From Thermoguttaceae bacterium (GTDB lineage Bacteria > Planctomycetota > Planctomycetia > Pirellulales > Thermoguttaceae), in assembly GCA_017937485.1 (NCBI GenBank), contig JAGBDN010000070.1:1-60367 (forward strand): a stretch of DNA of 60,367 nucleotides, in the 5' to 3' direction. Positions 45,598-55,436 of the stretch are shown one piece after another. Made by a program: the position numbers and the translations under genes. The notes under the pieces were generated by a model. It saw only the letters and a program-made list of their open reading frames with translations, had not been told where the DNA came from and did no database searches. Within the stretch, counting starts at the first letter, position 1; the number at the start of each line of letters is the position of its first letter.

Positions 45598-45642
45598 CTT
45601 TTCCGTTTTCGTCGGGCTTCCGAAGATTTTAAGTCGGCGTAA

Positions 45643-45694
45643 TAAAAACGCCGAACGCGTTTCCTTTCGGTTTCGCGTTCGGCGTTATTTTTTC
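45643..45694. terminator. Bidirectional terminator
   Basis: AACGCCGAACGCG (45647-45659) pairs with CGCGTTCGGCGTT (45674-45686) and is followed by ATTTTTT; A-run on the other side. It separates convergent genes. Confidence 0.8.
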
Positions 45695-45743
45695 TATCGC
45701 GACGTCGTTCGAGCCGACGAGACTCGCGTCGCGGCGTTCGGCG

Positions 45744-47633
45744 CTACTTCTTTTCCGACAAAATCGTCGGTTTGTATTCCGGAACGAAATCGGTCAAGCG
45801 TTCGCGAATCTTATCTTGCGGGCCGTCGAGCATCGAAAGCAATTCGTCGAGTTGCGCTTGAATTTCGTCCAAGTCGAACTGGCGGTGATTCGCGGCGAAG
45901 ATTTTCTTTTGATCGGTTTGGATGCGCGTTTCCGTTTCGAAATAAAGCTCTTCGTACAGTTTTTCGCCCGGTCGCAAACCGATTTCGCGAATTTCGATCG
46001 CGTTTTCCGGCAACCCGGAGAGGCGAATCAGGTCGCGGGCGAGCGTCTCGATTTTGACCGGCTCGCCCATATCGAGGACGAAAATTTCGCCGCCTTTTCC
46101 CATTGCGCCGGCTTCGAGAACGAGTTGCGCCGCTTCCGGAATCGTCATAAAGTACCGCGTCATCCGGAAGTCGGTGATGGTGATCGGGCCGCCTTGCTGA
46201 ATTTGCTTCGTGAAAATCGGCACGACGCTTCCGTTCGAGCCCAACACGTTCCCGAACCGCGTTACGATGAATTTCGTTTTCGAGCGCTCGGCCAACGCGT
46301 TGACGTATCGCTCGGCCATTTGCTTCGAACACCCCATCACGTTCGTCGGATTGACCGCTTTGTCGGTCGAAACCATCACGAACTTTTCGGCGCCGCAACG
46401 GTCGGCCGCGTCGGCGACGACTTTCGTCCCGTAAATATTGTTGCGAATCGCTTCCGGAACGTTCGACTCCATCAGCGGAACGTGTTTGTGCGCCGCCGCG
46501 TGAAAGACGATTTCCGGTTTCAACGCGTCGAAAATCCCTTCGATACGTTCTTTATTCGACACGTCGGCGATGATCGGCGTCAGTTTCGTCGACTTGCCGA
46601 GCGCTCGCAGTTCGCGCTCCAAGAAGAAAATTCGGTTCTCGCCGCGCCCGAGCAGGAACAGTTCCGCCGGTTCGAAGCGCGTCAGTTGACGGCAAATTTC
46701 GGAGCCGATCGAACCGCCGGCGCCGGTAACCAACACGCGCCGTCCCGTTATTTGCCGCTTAATCCGCTCCATATCGAGCCGAATTGGGTCGCGTTTGAGC
46801 AAATCGTCGACTTTCACCTCGCGAATCGGCGTCTTCGTGTCCGGAATGAATTCGACTTGCGGAACGATTTCCAACTTGAGGCCGTTTTTATCGCAACGAT
46901 CGTAAATTTCGCGGAACGTTTTGCCCGGAAGCAGCCCGGCGACGCAAAGAATCGTCTTGACGTTCCGTTGTTTCGCGGCGTAAACCAAGTTGTCGATATG
47001 CGCGACGACCGGAAGCGAACCGACGCGCAACCGCACCTTAAAGTCGTGAATCGTCAAAAAACCGACGACGCGGTACGGCAGGTCGGGCTGCGAGTTGATC
47101 GCGTTGGCGACGTGCGCGCCGCGGTTGTTCGCGCCGACGAGGAACGCCGGCTCCACCTCGGCGTCGTCGAACTTCGGCGCCACCGACTCGAAGTAAAAGC
47201 GTCGCGCCAACCGCCAACCGCCGCGAATCCCGATCGTCAGCATAAAGTCGATCAAAAAGACGCTCAGCGGAATCCGGTAGTCGACCCAACCGAACGAATG
47301 CGCCGCCGCGAAACCGCACGTCGCGACGACGAACGCGACGCTCGACTCGACGACGATCGCCCGCAATTCGCGCATCGTCGCGAAATACCCCATATTGCGG
47401 TATTGGCGCGACGCGTAAAAAACGGCGAACTTGAGCGCGAGAAGCCAAAAAATCGACGCTTTAAAAACCGCGAACGACGCCGACGCGCCCACCGAAAACC
47501 AATCGCTCTTCAAAGCGAAGGCGCCGTAATACGCCGTCGAAAAAAGCGCGAGGTTTAACGCAAAAGTCCTCGCGTATAAAAACGTTCGATTTTGCGTCAT
47601 CTTATCGAAAATCGTTCGTCTTTTCAGTTCCAT
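45744..47633 (-). CDS. Membrane-anchored nucleotide-sugar 4,6-dehydratase (FlaA1/CapD/WbpM type)
   Basis: A 629-residue polysaccharide-biosynthesis enzyme expected to convert UDP-N-acetylglucosamine to a 4-keto-6-deoxy sugar at the inner membrane. Four hydrophobic segments (about 20-145) are followed by a degenerate Rossmann region (about 160-260) and the catalytic NAD(P)-binding domain: VLVTGAGGSIGSE (300-312), FHAAAHKHVPLME, STDKAVNPTNVMGCSK (Met in place of the usual catalytic Tyr, as in this subfamily) and VTRFGNVLGSNGSVVP. Length matches WbpM/CapD. It would serve surface-polysaccharide or glycan synthesis. No strong ribosome binding site is seen. Confidence 0.92.
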   Translation of the reverse strand: MELKRRTIFDKMTQNRTFLYARTFALNLALFSTAYYGAFALKSDWFSVGASASFAVFKASIFWLLALKFAVFYASRQYRNMGYFATMRELRAIVVESSVAFVVATCGFAAAHSFGWVDYRIPLSVFLIDFMLTIGIRGGWRLARRFYFESVAPKFDDAEVEPAFLVGANNRGAHVANAINSQPDLPYRVVGFLTIHDFKVRLRVGSLPVVAHIDNLVYAAKQRNVKTILCVAGLLPGKTFREIYDRCDKNGLKLEIVPQVEFIPDTKTPIREVKVDDLLKRDPIRLDMERIKRQITGRRVLVTGAGGSIGSEICRQLTRFEPAELFLLGRGENRIFFLERELRALGKSTKLTPIIADVSNKERIEGIFDALKPEIVFHAAAHKHVPLMESNVPEAIRNNIYGTKVVADAADRCGAEKFVMVSTDKAVNPTNVMGCSKQMAERYVNALAERSKTKFIVTRFGNVLGSNGSVVPIFTKQIQQGGPITITDFRMTRYFMTIPEAAQLVLEAGAMGKGGEIFVLDMGEPVKIETLARDLIRLSGLPENAIEIREIGLRPGEKLYEELYFETETRIQTDQKKIFAANHRQFDLDEIQAQLDELLSMLDGPQDKIRERLTDFVPEYKPTILSEKK

Positions 47634-47830
47634 CGCTTTATACCTAACGTCCGACCGTTTAATGCTTTTTGTTCAAATAATCATTGGCGATTCGATTTCA
47701 AACGACGCGCGCCAACCCGCCGTTAGTTTAAATCTTTTCGCGGCTTTTGACAAGCGCCCGACGGCGTTTTCTCGCGCTTCCTTTTCGAACGCCGTCGTTA
47801 AAATCGACGTATTCCGTTTTTTCGTCGCGC

Positions 47831-48994
47831 TTACTCGCACCATTCCGGAATCGGCGCGGACGCGATTTCGCCGGGCGTCGTTCCTTGGAGTCGCTCGATA
47901 TAACGAACGCGCTCCTCGATCGCGGCGTCGTCGCCCAAGACGTCGAACTGGAAGCGGAAATTCTTCGTTTCCCCCGCGCCAAGCGGAACGACGCGCCCTT
48001 GTTTCTTCTCGAACGAGCGTCGGTTCGGGAAATTGACCGACGGTTCGATTCCCGAAACGTAAATATCGCCGTTCGGACGTTGCGTCTTCCAAAGCGTAAA
48101 ATACGGAAAATCGTTTTTATTGAACGAAAGCGACAGCCCGCGGTTCCGCTCGGCGTTCAGGAGCGCGACCGACGTGTCGCCGTTCTCTTCCGCGGCCAAG
48201 TCGAAGAGGTAACACGTTTCGGCGCAACCGGGAATCGGTTCGCGGAAAGCGTCCCAAGCGTCGAGTTCGGCGACGGCGTTTTCGTCGCGCGGACACATTC
48301 GGCGGAACGGCGCGACGAATTTCGCGCCCGGCGTTACCAACGGATAACCGGTGTTAATGTGATAGAGCAACTCGAATTCGTCGTCGACGCTCGCCAAGTT
48401 CGTAATCGAGTCTTCGACGACGAGCGTCGACAACCCGGCCCAAGTCGTGTAAGAAACGGTCAAGTTGAAACGCCGCCCAAAAACGCTCGTTTCGAGAACT
48501 TCGCCGGTCAGCCGAATCATGCCGGTTTCCGGGTCGACCGTTACCTCGACGCGACGCGCCGGGAGGTTCGAAATTCGTCCGTGCAGCGGGTAACGGAGGA
48601 CGCCGTTTTCGTCGAACTCCGGCGCTCCGTTGCTTTCGAGTCCGCAACGCGCAATCCATTCGTCGAACCCTTCGAGCCAACCGCAGCCGTTCGGGGCGAA
48701 AATCGGAACGAAACGCGGATGCACCGGCCCGCGAACCGGCGAATCCCACTTCAACTCGACGTCGCCGCAACGCGCTTTCCAAATATTCATCCCGCGCGAC
48801 AAAAGAACGACGAACGAAAACTTGCCCGCGTCGATTTCGACGACGTCGACGCCGTCTTGAACGCCGCCGCGCAACCGCCGTTTCGCAACGCGAAACGGAA
48901 TCTTCCCGTTCGAAGTCGAGCAAACGTCCCGCAAGTCGAGCGACTCGACGTAAACGTCGCGGTAAGAGTCGATAATCGTTCTCGTATTTTCCAT
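47831..48994 (-). CDS. DUF4432 / aldose-1-epimerase-like protein
   Basis: A 387-residue cytoplasmic protein of the galactose-mutarotase-like fold (DUF4432): VVEIDAGKFSFVVLLSRGMNIWKA, GPVHPRFVPIFAPNGCGWLEGFDEWIARCGLESNG, RYPLHGRISNLPARRVEV, ELLYHINTGYPL and GIEPSVNFPNRRSFE. The ATG at 48994 is chosen because AAGGAG lies before it; the upstream extension to 49264 is not family sequence. Members probably act on sugar anomers in catabolism, but the substrate here is unknown. The thioesterase gene lies upstream on the same strand. Confidence 0.85.
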   Translation of the reverse strand: MENTRTIIDSYRDVYVESLDLRDVCSTSNGKIPFRVAKRRLRGGVQDGVDVVEIDAGKFSFVVLLSRGMNIWKARCGDVELKWDSPVRGPVHPRFVPIFAPNGCGWLEGFDEWIARCGLESNGAPEFDENGVLRYPLHGRISNLPARRVEVTVDPETGMIRLTGEVLETSVFGRRFNLTVSYTTWAGLSTLVVEDSITNLASVDDEFELLYHINTGYPLVTPGAKFVAPFRRMCPRDENAVAELDAWDAFREPIPGCAETCYLFDLAAEENGDTSVALLNAERNRGLSLSFNKNDFPYFTLWKTQRPNGDIYVSGIEPSVNFPNRRSFEKKQGRVVPLGAGETKNFRFQFDVLGDDAAIEERVRYIERLQGTTPGEIASAPIPEWCE

Positions 48995-49149
48995 CGGCGT
49001 TCTCCTTATTTCGCTATTTTGCCTTATTTTACAAGCAAGCGGCAATTTCCGATTTTCGTTCGTTTCTTTTTTCAAACCTTTTTCAACGGCGCGACGTTCG
49101 CCGTTTTCCGTCGCGCAACGCCGTTTTAGCGCCGCGCCGCAACCTTCCG

Positions 49150-49761
49150 CTAACGCAATTTCGGGAAGCGGACGCCCCCTTGAACGACCGTTTTCTCGAA
49201 CGCTTCGCGCAACTCCGGCGCGACGCGAGCCGGTCGCGGCGTTCCGGTCGAAACGAAGCCCCAAAGCGTTTCGGCGGTCGCGAGAATCGCCGACTTCGGG
49301 AAATCGTCGGCGTTTTCCATAAAACCGTTAAAGTTTGCCGCGTCGACGTCGTTCGGGAGGCGCAAAAAGCGGTATCGACGCAAACACGTAACGTTTTTCA
49401 TTTCGGCGATCCAAGTTTGCGCAAGAATTTTTTCGCCGCGATACGCCGATTGACGGTACTCGATCGTGTGTCGCCGAACGACCCAAATCGCGCCGTAATC
49501 GAGGTAGCGTTGCGCCGACCAACCGATCGCCGCCGAGTGCGCGACCGCGACGTCCTGCATCCAATGGACGTAACAAACGTTGTTCGCGTGCCCCCAAACG
49601 TCGACGTCGGTTTCGCTCACTTCGATCAGCCGCGCGTAAGTCGGAACCCAAACGGTCGGCTTTTGCGCGGAATCGGCGCTTTCGGCGCTTTCGTTATTCC
49701 CGCCGCCGACAATATTCCCGTTATTTTCGCTATTTTCGTTAATTCCGCTATTTTCGATCAT
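49150..49761 (-). CDS. Hotdog-fold acyl-CoA thioesterase (YbgC/4HBT-like)
   Basis: Start at the ATG 49761 (203 residues); a TTG at 49782 is in frame but less likely. The first 35 residues are a low-complexity Asn/Glu/Ser stretch. The hotdog domain (about 40-185) has VSETDVDVWGHANNVCYVHWMQDVAVAHS, where the Asp next to the HxNN motif is the usual catalytic residue, and VVRRHTIEYRQSAYRGEKILAQTW. It would hydrolyse an acyl- or aryl-CoA in the cytoplasm. The end (EAFEKTVVQGGVRFPKLR) is not typical. Confidence 0.82.
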   Translation of the reverse strand: MIENSGINENSENNGNIVGGGNNESAESADSAQKPTVWVPTYARLIEVSETDVDVWGHANNVCYVHWMQDVAVAHSAAIGWSAQRYLDYGAIWVVRRHTIEYRQSAYRGEKILAQTWIAEMKNVTCLRRYRFLRLPNDVDAANFNGFMENADDFPKSAILATAETLWGFVSTGTPRPARVAPELREAFEKTVVQGGVRFPKLR

Positions 49762-50198
49762 TTTCTTAATTTTCTTCGACAAGTAAAAGCGCGCCCCGAC
49801 GTTTTCGGCTCGTTCGTCGCCGTCGAAGCGTTATTTTCGGTTCGGGGTCGCCGTCGGAGCGCCGTTTTCGGCTTGCTCGCCGCCGTTGGAACGTCGGAAC
49901 GTTTTGTTCGCGGGCTTTGGGCGTTCGGCGCTTGGGTTTTGCCGCCATTTTTCGTCCTTATTAATTAATAAGGGCGAAATCGGCGTCCGCCGCCCGTTTC
50001 GCTCCCGTTCGCGACGCCCGAACGCAACGCGACGCGCCGCCGCTCCGACGTCCGCCAACCGACGAACGCCGAGCGTCGACGCGCTTTCAAGTTTTCAACG
50101 GCGCGGTCGATTTTAACGGTTTCAACGATTAAAACAAGTCAAACGTCAAAACCGCTCCCACCGGCGCCGCCGTTCGTTTCCAACGGCTCCCTCCGCCG
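49762..50198. other. Intergenic region with an 18-bp palindrome
   Basis: A perfect palindrome CCTTATTAATTAATAAGG occupies 49956-49973, and a gattttaacg-type motif lies near 50110. No gene is called; open frames on both strands are Arg-rich and overlap. It may hold the promoter and operator of the thioesterase gene on the minus strand. Confidence 0.5.
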
Positions 50199-53100
50199 TT
50201 ACCTGCTCAGCTCGACGATCGCTTCCGCGAGCGCGCGGCGCTTTTCGAGGAGCGGTTTCGGGTCGGTCGAAAACGTCGTCATATCGGTGGTTATCGGCGA
50301 GAAGTCGAAAATTTCTTCAACTTTCTTCCGTTGCGCGTCGGTCAAATCGCGATTTTCCGTCAACTTTTTCAGCATCGCGAGCATCTCGTAATCTTGGACG
50401 CCTTCGCGAATCATTTCCCAACGAACGCTCGCGACCGGGTCGTCGAAGATCGGTTTGCCGTCGTTGCGGCCCGGGGTCGCGGCGGAGAGCGGCGGATAAA
50501 TGAAGCGACCGTCGCCGTTCCCCCAGAACTGCTTCGTTCCGGCGGGCGTCGAGTATCCGGAGACGTAACACATCGGGTCGAGGTAAGGATTCTGCGCTTC
50601 GTTCGGGAACGCGGCGGAACTCGTCCAATACGTCGACTCCCAAACGAGGCAGCCGGTAATCCCGCGTTCGAACGTTTGCCAATGCCAAATCCGCAACTCG
50701 ACCGGCGGGTGGTCGGTAAACTCGGTGCAATACGGCTCTTTCGGGTAGGTGCAGACGTACCACCAGAAGCGGTTTCCGGCGTCCTTCTCGATCTTCCCTT
50801 GCGCTTCGTCGTAAGCCGGGCTGACCGGGCACCAAACGTCGATCGACGCGTCGTTTTCTTCGAGGATTTTTCGGAACTCGGGCGACGGTTCCTCGGTCAG
50901 CATTCGGTCGATTTCCGGCGCGTATTTCTTGAGCTTGCCAAACCCGCGGGCGACGAAGCCGTAATCCTTCGGCTCCGGTTCGTCGAACCAATAGACGTAA
51001 GCCGCGTCGAGAAGGCCGCGTTCGCGCAAACCCTCTTGCAACTTCTTGCCGTAATCGGCGATCATCGCCTTATATTGCGGCGTGTCCCCGGCGTAACCGG
51101 CGATTTCCCCCTCCGCCGACTCCGCGTAAGTCCCCCAGCCGAGCCCCTCGAACGGGAGCTTGAAGTTCGTGAAGTTGTATTTCTCAAAGACCCGCGTCAT
51201 TTCCTTTTCGAAACGCGAAAAATCGAGTTCGCAACGCGGCGGGTTCTCCTCCGGCAACCATTTGACGCCGATCCCGTCGAGCGGGGCCGGGTTGTACGGG
51301 CTGATGCGGTAATCGCCGAAAATTTTCAAATATTTTTCAAAAACGGCGCGTTTATCTTCTTCCGTTTTGCAGTTGTGATACCGCCAAATATTCCCCGGCG
51401 ACATGCCGTAAGCGGTTTCGAGCGTGTTTTTCGCCGGAAGCGCGAAGTCCCAAACGACGACTTCGAACGGAATCGTCGCGTCGTACTCGTCGGCGCTTAT
51501 CCTGCTCCTTTCTCTCGTTTCGGTCGTTCCGCTCAAGCGAATCGCTCCGCGGTACGTCCCCGGCGCGGCGTCGGCCGGAACGCGGACGGTCGTCCAAATC
51601 GGGAGGTTTTCTCCCGGTCCAACGACAAGCGGCGCCCCGAGCCCGTCCCTACCCGCTTCGAGCGGAACCAACGCGTCCGGATAATAGCCGACCGCGCAAG
51701 TTTTGTCGGTCGGATTCGCGACGTAATGATAGTAAGCGTAACGCAAATCGACGTTTTCCGCCGCGATCGTCGCGCCGTTCGGGCCGGTCAAATCGCCGAC
51801 GACGGCGCCGGTAATCCCGTAAATTCCCCGTTCGACGGTCGGGCAAATCGCGACTTGGAACGACTCAAAATCGTTCTTCGCGGCGTAAATGCGAATCGGT
51901 TCCGCGGCGCCGATCTTCTTTTCCTTTGCCTTTTTCGGAATCCGGCGATCTTGCTCGCACCAAGAGAAGGAGATATTGCCGGTTTTACCGGTTATTCCGG
52001 CAATTTCGCGGGTGAAATTTTGAACGAAATAGGGGAAAAAGCGCGTTCCGACGACGACCGGACGCGCCCCGCCGACGACGTAACGCCGTTCGCACTCGGG
52101 CGAGCCGCCGTTTTCGCCGAAGAGGGGCGACTTTTCGTCTTGGGTTAACAAGTTAATCGAAGTTTCGCGGTACCGGTCGCCGGAGAGCGTCCAATAGTCC
52201 CCTTCGTTAAGCCCCCAAAGCTCCCAAGTTTGCGCCGACGCGTTCCCTTGACCGCTCCCCCGTTTTTGGAACTTGTCGCGCTTATCCTCCCCAAGGAGAT
52301 AATCGGCGCCGTCGATATAATCGGCAAAATACGTCTCGCCGAGCCCGCTAAAGAGGGGCGCGTCGTTCGGATTCAGCGTCAATTCCGCCGAAAGATTGTA
52401 AACTTGCGAATTGCACCACTTCCCGTCTTCGCCCGCCGCGCCGCGAACGCGAACGAAAATTTCGTCCGCCGCTTTCCCGGCGAAGAGCTTTTCGAGCGTC
52501 GCTTCGACCGAGCCGGTTCCGGCGATCTCGCCCAACGCCGCCCAATTCTTGCCGTCGAGCGAACCTTCCAAAACGGCGCGTCCGGCGGTCGAATGCCCGA
52601 TATTCATCGAAATTTTCCCGGAAACGAACGGGATTTTACGGGTCTTAACGATTTTACCGCTATTTTCAGACCCGGGAAACGCGTCGGCGTGCATTTCCAA
52701 GTCGCAAGTTTTCGGTTCGAGCGCGAAGCGGTAAACGACTTCCGCGTCGTTCCCGAGCGTCCAGCGGTTGGTGTTGAAGTTACTCGTCGTCGAAACGAGC
52801 GGGCGGTCGAAGTTGGTCGGCTCCGACGCGCGGAAGGTCGAGAAGCGGTAAACGCCGTCCGAAATCGACTCCCCGGCGCCGAGCGCCAAGACTTCCTTCG
52901 GCGCTCCGAAGCCGAGTTGTTTGTTGATCCGCGCTTCCAAGATTTGGTAAGCCGGTTGAACCGCCGTCAAGGTCGGCTCGGCGAAGCGGTAATCGCGATG
53001 CGAATCCCATTGACCGAGGCGGAGCTGCGCCTCTTTAACGCCCTTCGGCGCGACGAAAACAAACGAATAATAGTCTTCCGGGGTCTCTTTTTTCGGAAAA

Positions 53101-53477
53101 TCGGTAAAATCGTAATGCGCGAACGACGTTCCGGACGGCGCGCTCGCCCCGGAACCGCCCCCCGGAACGACCGACGCTTTGAAGCGGAAGCGGTAAACTT
53201 TCCCCGCTTCGAACGCGACCGGATTCGACCGCCAAGACGCGGCGTTGTTCCCGCCCTTCAACTCGAAAACGCCGTCCTTCAACGACCCGGCGCCGTCGAC
53301 GCTAAGCGTCCATTCGGTCGGCTGTTCGACCGTTTGGGCCGCTTCGAAAACGTCGCCCGCGAACGCGAAGTTTGCGGAAATTACCGAAATTACCCAATTT
53401 GCCGAAGCGGCAAGCCCCGCGACGCCGAACAGCGCCGCCGCGACCGCTCCGACGAAACCGATTTTTCGCCGTTTCAT
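50199..53477 (-). CDS. Large secreted DUF4091 (glycoside-hydrolase-like) protein
   Basis: A 1092-residue exported protein with a hydrophobic signal (about 1-40). Residues about 50-400 carry carbohydrate-binding-like beta domains (EWTLSVDGAG, SLDGKNWAALGEIAGTG). Residues about 540-1060 match DUF4091, a predicted TIM-barrel glycosidase family: PIRIYAAKNDFESFQVAICP, APGTYRGAIRLSG, FEVVVWDFALP, VYWFDEPEPKDYGF (a candidate catalytic Glu/Asp) and WYVCTYPKEPYC. AAGGAG lies before the ATG. Substrate unknown; typical of planctomycete and gut glycan-degrading genomes. Confidence 0.88.
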   Translation of the reverse strand: MKRRKIGFVGAVAAALFGVAGLAASANWVISVISANFAFAGDVFEAAQTVEQPTEWTLSVDGAGSLKDGVFELKGGNNAASWRSNPVAFEAGKVYRFRFKASVVPGGGSGASAPSGTSFAHYDFTDFPKKETPEDYYSFVFVAPKGVKEAQLRLGQWDSHRDYRFAEPTLTAVQPAYQILEARINKQLGFGAPKEVLALGAGESISDGVYRFSTFRASEPTNFDRPLVSTTSNFNTNRWTLGNDAEVVYRFALEPKTCDLEMHADAFPGSENSGKIVKTRKIPFVSGKISMNIGHSTAGRAVLEGSLDGKNWAALGEIAGTGSVEATLEKLFAGKAADEIFVRVRGAAGEDGKWCNSQVYNLSAELTLNPNDAPLFSGLGETYFADYIDGADYLLGEDKRDKFQKRGSGQGNASAQTWELWGLNEGDYWTLSGDRYRETSINLLTQDEKSPLFGENGGSPECERRYVVGGARPVVVGTRFFPYFVQNFTREIAGITGKTGNISFSWCEQDRRIPKKAKEKKIGAAEPIRIYAAKNDFESFQVAICPTVERGIYGITGAVVGDLTGPNGATIAAENVDLRYAYYHYVANPTDKTCAVGYYPDALVPLEAGRDGLGAPLVVGPGENLPIWTTVRVPADAAPGTYRGAIRLSGTTETRERSRISADEYDATIPFEVVVWDFALPAKNTLETAYGMSPGNIWRYHNCKTEEDKRAVFEKYLKIFGDYRISPYNPAPLDGIGVKWLPEENPPRCELDFSRFEKEMTRVFEKYNFTNFKLPFEGLGWGTYAESAEGEIAGYAGDTPQYKAMIADYGKKLQEGLRERGLLDAAYVYWFDEPEPKDYGFVARGFGKLKKYAPEIDRMLTEEPSPEFRKILEENDASIDVWCPVSPAYDEAQGKIEKDAGNRFWWYVCTYPKEPYCTEFTDHPPVELRIWHWQTFERGITGCLVWESTYWTSSAAFPNEAQNPYLDPMCYVSGYSTPAGTKQFWGNGDGRFIYPPLSAATPGRNDGKPIFDDPVASVRWEMIREGVQDYEMLAMLKKLTENRDLTDAQRKKVEEIFDFSPITTDMTTFSTDPKPLLEKRRALAEAIVELSR

Positions 53478-53893
53478 TCTCGTTTCTCCTTAAAATTCCC
53501 TACGACCGTTACAAACCGGGCAAAACGCCGCCCGACCGCTTCGAACGACGCCCGTCCCCTTTAAGACGAGCGCCGCCGCGAAACGGATTTCGGAAAACGC
53601 GCTTTTTTCGAACAAGTCGCGCCGTTTAGACGCTCGAACGTTTCGCCGACGCCTATTTTACCGCTTACGCCGATTTTAACGGCTAAACGTCCAAGCCTGC
53701 CCGTCGCCTCGCCTTCGCCAGTCCGCTTAAATAACCTGTTTTAACAACAAAATCGAAGGCACCCCCTCGACTCAACCGATTTTAACGATTAAACGCAAAA
53801 ACCGCCCGACGACGCGCCTTCGCCAACTCGCCCAAGCAACCTGTTTTACCGGTCAAGTCGAACGAACCCGCCCGACTCAACCGATTTTAACGA
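53478..53893. other. Intergenic region with tandem repeat
   Basis: No gene is seen. The 3' half is a degenerate tandem repeat (53670-53895) annotated separately. Confidence 0.5.
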
Positions 53894-53895
53894 TT
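53670..53895. repeat. Degenerate tandem repeat, period about 105 bp
   Basis: Copies start with CCGATTTTAACG at 53670, 53776 and 53881 (periods 106 and 105). The first two also share CGCCTTCGCCA and AACCTGTTTTA blocks near their ends. The third is only a start, truncated by the neighbouring gene. Confidence 0.7.
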
Positions 53896-54715
53896 ATTCA
53901 ACCGTTTTTTTTTGGTCGACGACCCAACGCAAGCCTTGGTAGAAGATTTTGCGGTAGTTCGCGTCGCCGAACGCGCCGTTCGCGTCCCCTTGAATCATCC
54001 CGAAAACCGGCGTTTTCTTGTACCGCCAAGTCCAAACGACCGGCGCGTCCGATTCCGGGTGGTCGGTGCGCGCCAAAACGTCGATTCGGGGGTTGAAGTA
54101 GACGTATTGGAAAACTTCGTCGTTGATTTTGAAGTCCTTGACGCCTTCGGTGATCGGGTGTTTGCGGTCGACGATGTAAATATTGACGTCGGTCGGGCGT
54201 TTGTACGTCGACTTGCGGTAGACGCGCCCTTCGATTTCCGTTTCCTTAATAATAAATTGCGCTCCGAAAACATCGCGGAAGAGCGGAAATTCCGGGTGCG
54301 AAATCAACGAGTGGTGCAGCATGACGGTCGGAATCCCCTCGTCCGACCAAAGCGCGGTCAAATTATCCTTTTGTTCTTGCGTCAGTTCGAAGAACGACTG
54401 ATCGTGAAAAACGACGACGTCGTAATCCTTCGAGAGCCCCGGCTTGAGCATATCTTGCTTTTCCGGGATCGAAATTTCGTCGAACGTCGAATTCGGGCAA
54501 TCTTTCAGCGCCGCGTGCAGGCCTTCGCGGTCGTAAGAGTGCCCGCCGACGACGAGCAGAATCCGCATCTTTTCGCCATTTTCGCTATTTCCACTATTTT
54601 CATCGCCGAACGCCGCTTTTTTCGACGTTCCAACCAACGCCGCGCAGCTCAACGCCGCCAACGTCGCCCCGACGCAAGAAACTCCAAAATCGCGACGCCC
54701 CATTTTACCGCTCAT
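53894..54715 (-). CDS. Secreted ThuA-like protein
   Basis: A 273-residue protein (start ATG 54715, GGAAAGG seven bases upstream) with a twin-arginine-like start (MGRRDFGVS) and hydrophobic signal. The body is the ThuA-type class I glutaminase-like fold: RILLVVGGHSYDREGLHAAL, YDVVVFHDQSFF, GIPTVMLHHSLISHP, DRKHPITEGVKDF and VWTWRYKKTPVFGMIQGD. ThuA relatives are linked to sugar (trehalose) use and are abundant as secreted forms in planctomycetes; the exact reaction is unknown. The DUF4091 gene downstream on the same strand suggests a glycan role. Confidence 0.87.
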   Translation of the reverse strand: MSGKMGRRDFGVSCVGATLAALSCAALVGTSKKAAFGDENSGNSENGEKMRILLVVGGHSYDREGLHAALKDCPNSTFDEISIPEKQDMLKPGLSKDYDVVVFHDQSFFELTQEQKDNLTALWSDEGIPTVMLHHSLISHPEFPLFRDVFGAQFIIKETEIEGRVYRKSTYKRPTDVNIYIVDRKHPITEGVKDFKINDEVFQYVYFNPRIDVLARTDHPESDAPVVWTWRYKKTPVFGMIQGDANGAFGDANYRKIFYQGLRWVVDQKKTVE

Positions 54716-54989
54716 TTCGCCAACCTTTCCGTTCGTCAAAAACGTTATTTTCGTTTCAATCGTTAAAAGAATCAACAAACGACGCGTCTTCTAACATTTC
54801 GACGCGCCGCCGCTAAGATGATACCCGAAACGCGGGCGCTTTTCAAGAAAAAGCGCGAAAAAACGCCAAAAAAGTCGAGAAAAACGCAAAAAAAGAAAAA
54901 AGCCGCGACGCCCAAACGCCGCGACTTCCAACTCGAATCGACCTTAAAAGACAATCGAACAAAAAACGCCGAAATCAAAGCCCCCGCTT

Positions 54990-55436
54990 TTACCGGAGTC
55001 GCTCTACCAACTCGACGACGCGCCGTTCGATCTCGTCGATAATCGTTTCAAAAAACGCGTCATCGCGCCCGGTCGGGTCTTCGAGCCCCCAATCTTCGAC
55101 GCTCGCCCCCGGAACGAACGGGCAAACGACGCCGCACCCCATCGTTACGACGACGTCCGGCGTCGGAATCGCGTCGAGCGTTTTCGGGCGTTGCGTCGCT
55201 TCCAAATCGAACCCGCGTTCGCGCATCAAACGAACGGCGTCCGGGTTGATTCGAGCCTTCAGCGCCGTTCCCGCCGAGAACGCCTCGAAGACGCCGGCGC
55301 CCAACTTCCGCCCGAACGCCTCCGCGATTTGACTCCGGCAAGAATTATGAACGCAAACGAACGCGACTTTCGGCGTTTCCGTCTTTTTTCCCGCGTTTTC
55401 CAAGGTCGCCGCCCTTCCTTTCAATCTGTTCAACAT
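54990..55436 (-). CDS. arsC: Arsenate reductase, low-molecular-weight phosphatase type
   Basis: A 148-residue cytoplasmic enzyme of the thioredoxin-linked ArsC family. The active-site loop is CVHNSCRSQIAEA (nucleophile Cys28), the resolving cysteines appear in TMGCGVVCP (Cys99 and Cys104 region), and DWGLEDPTG carries the general-acid Asp. The first 20 residues (MLNRLKGRAATLENAGKK) are extra. No other ars genes are in the window, and a protein tyrosine phosphatase role is the less likely alternative. No good ribosome binding site precedes the ATG. Confidence 0.9.
   Translation of the reverse strand: MLNRLKGRAATLENAGKKTETPKVAFVCVHNSCRSQIAEAFGRKLGAGVFEAFSAGTALKARINPDAVRLMRERGFDLEATQRPKTLDAIPTPDVVVTMGCGVVCPFVPGASVEDWGLEDPTGRDDAFFETIIDEIERRVVELVERLR

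Noticed and set aside
45816..47558. 580-residue plus-strand frame antisense to the CapD-type gene
   Set aside because: Same codon-bias artefact; the minus-strand protein has all family motifs.
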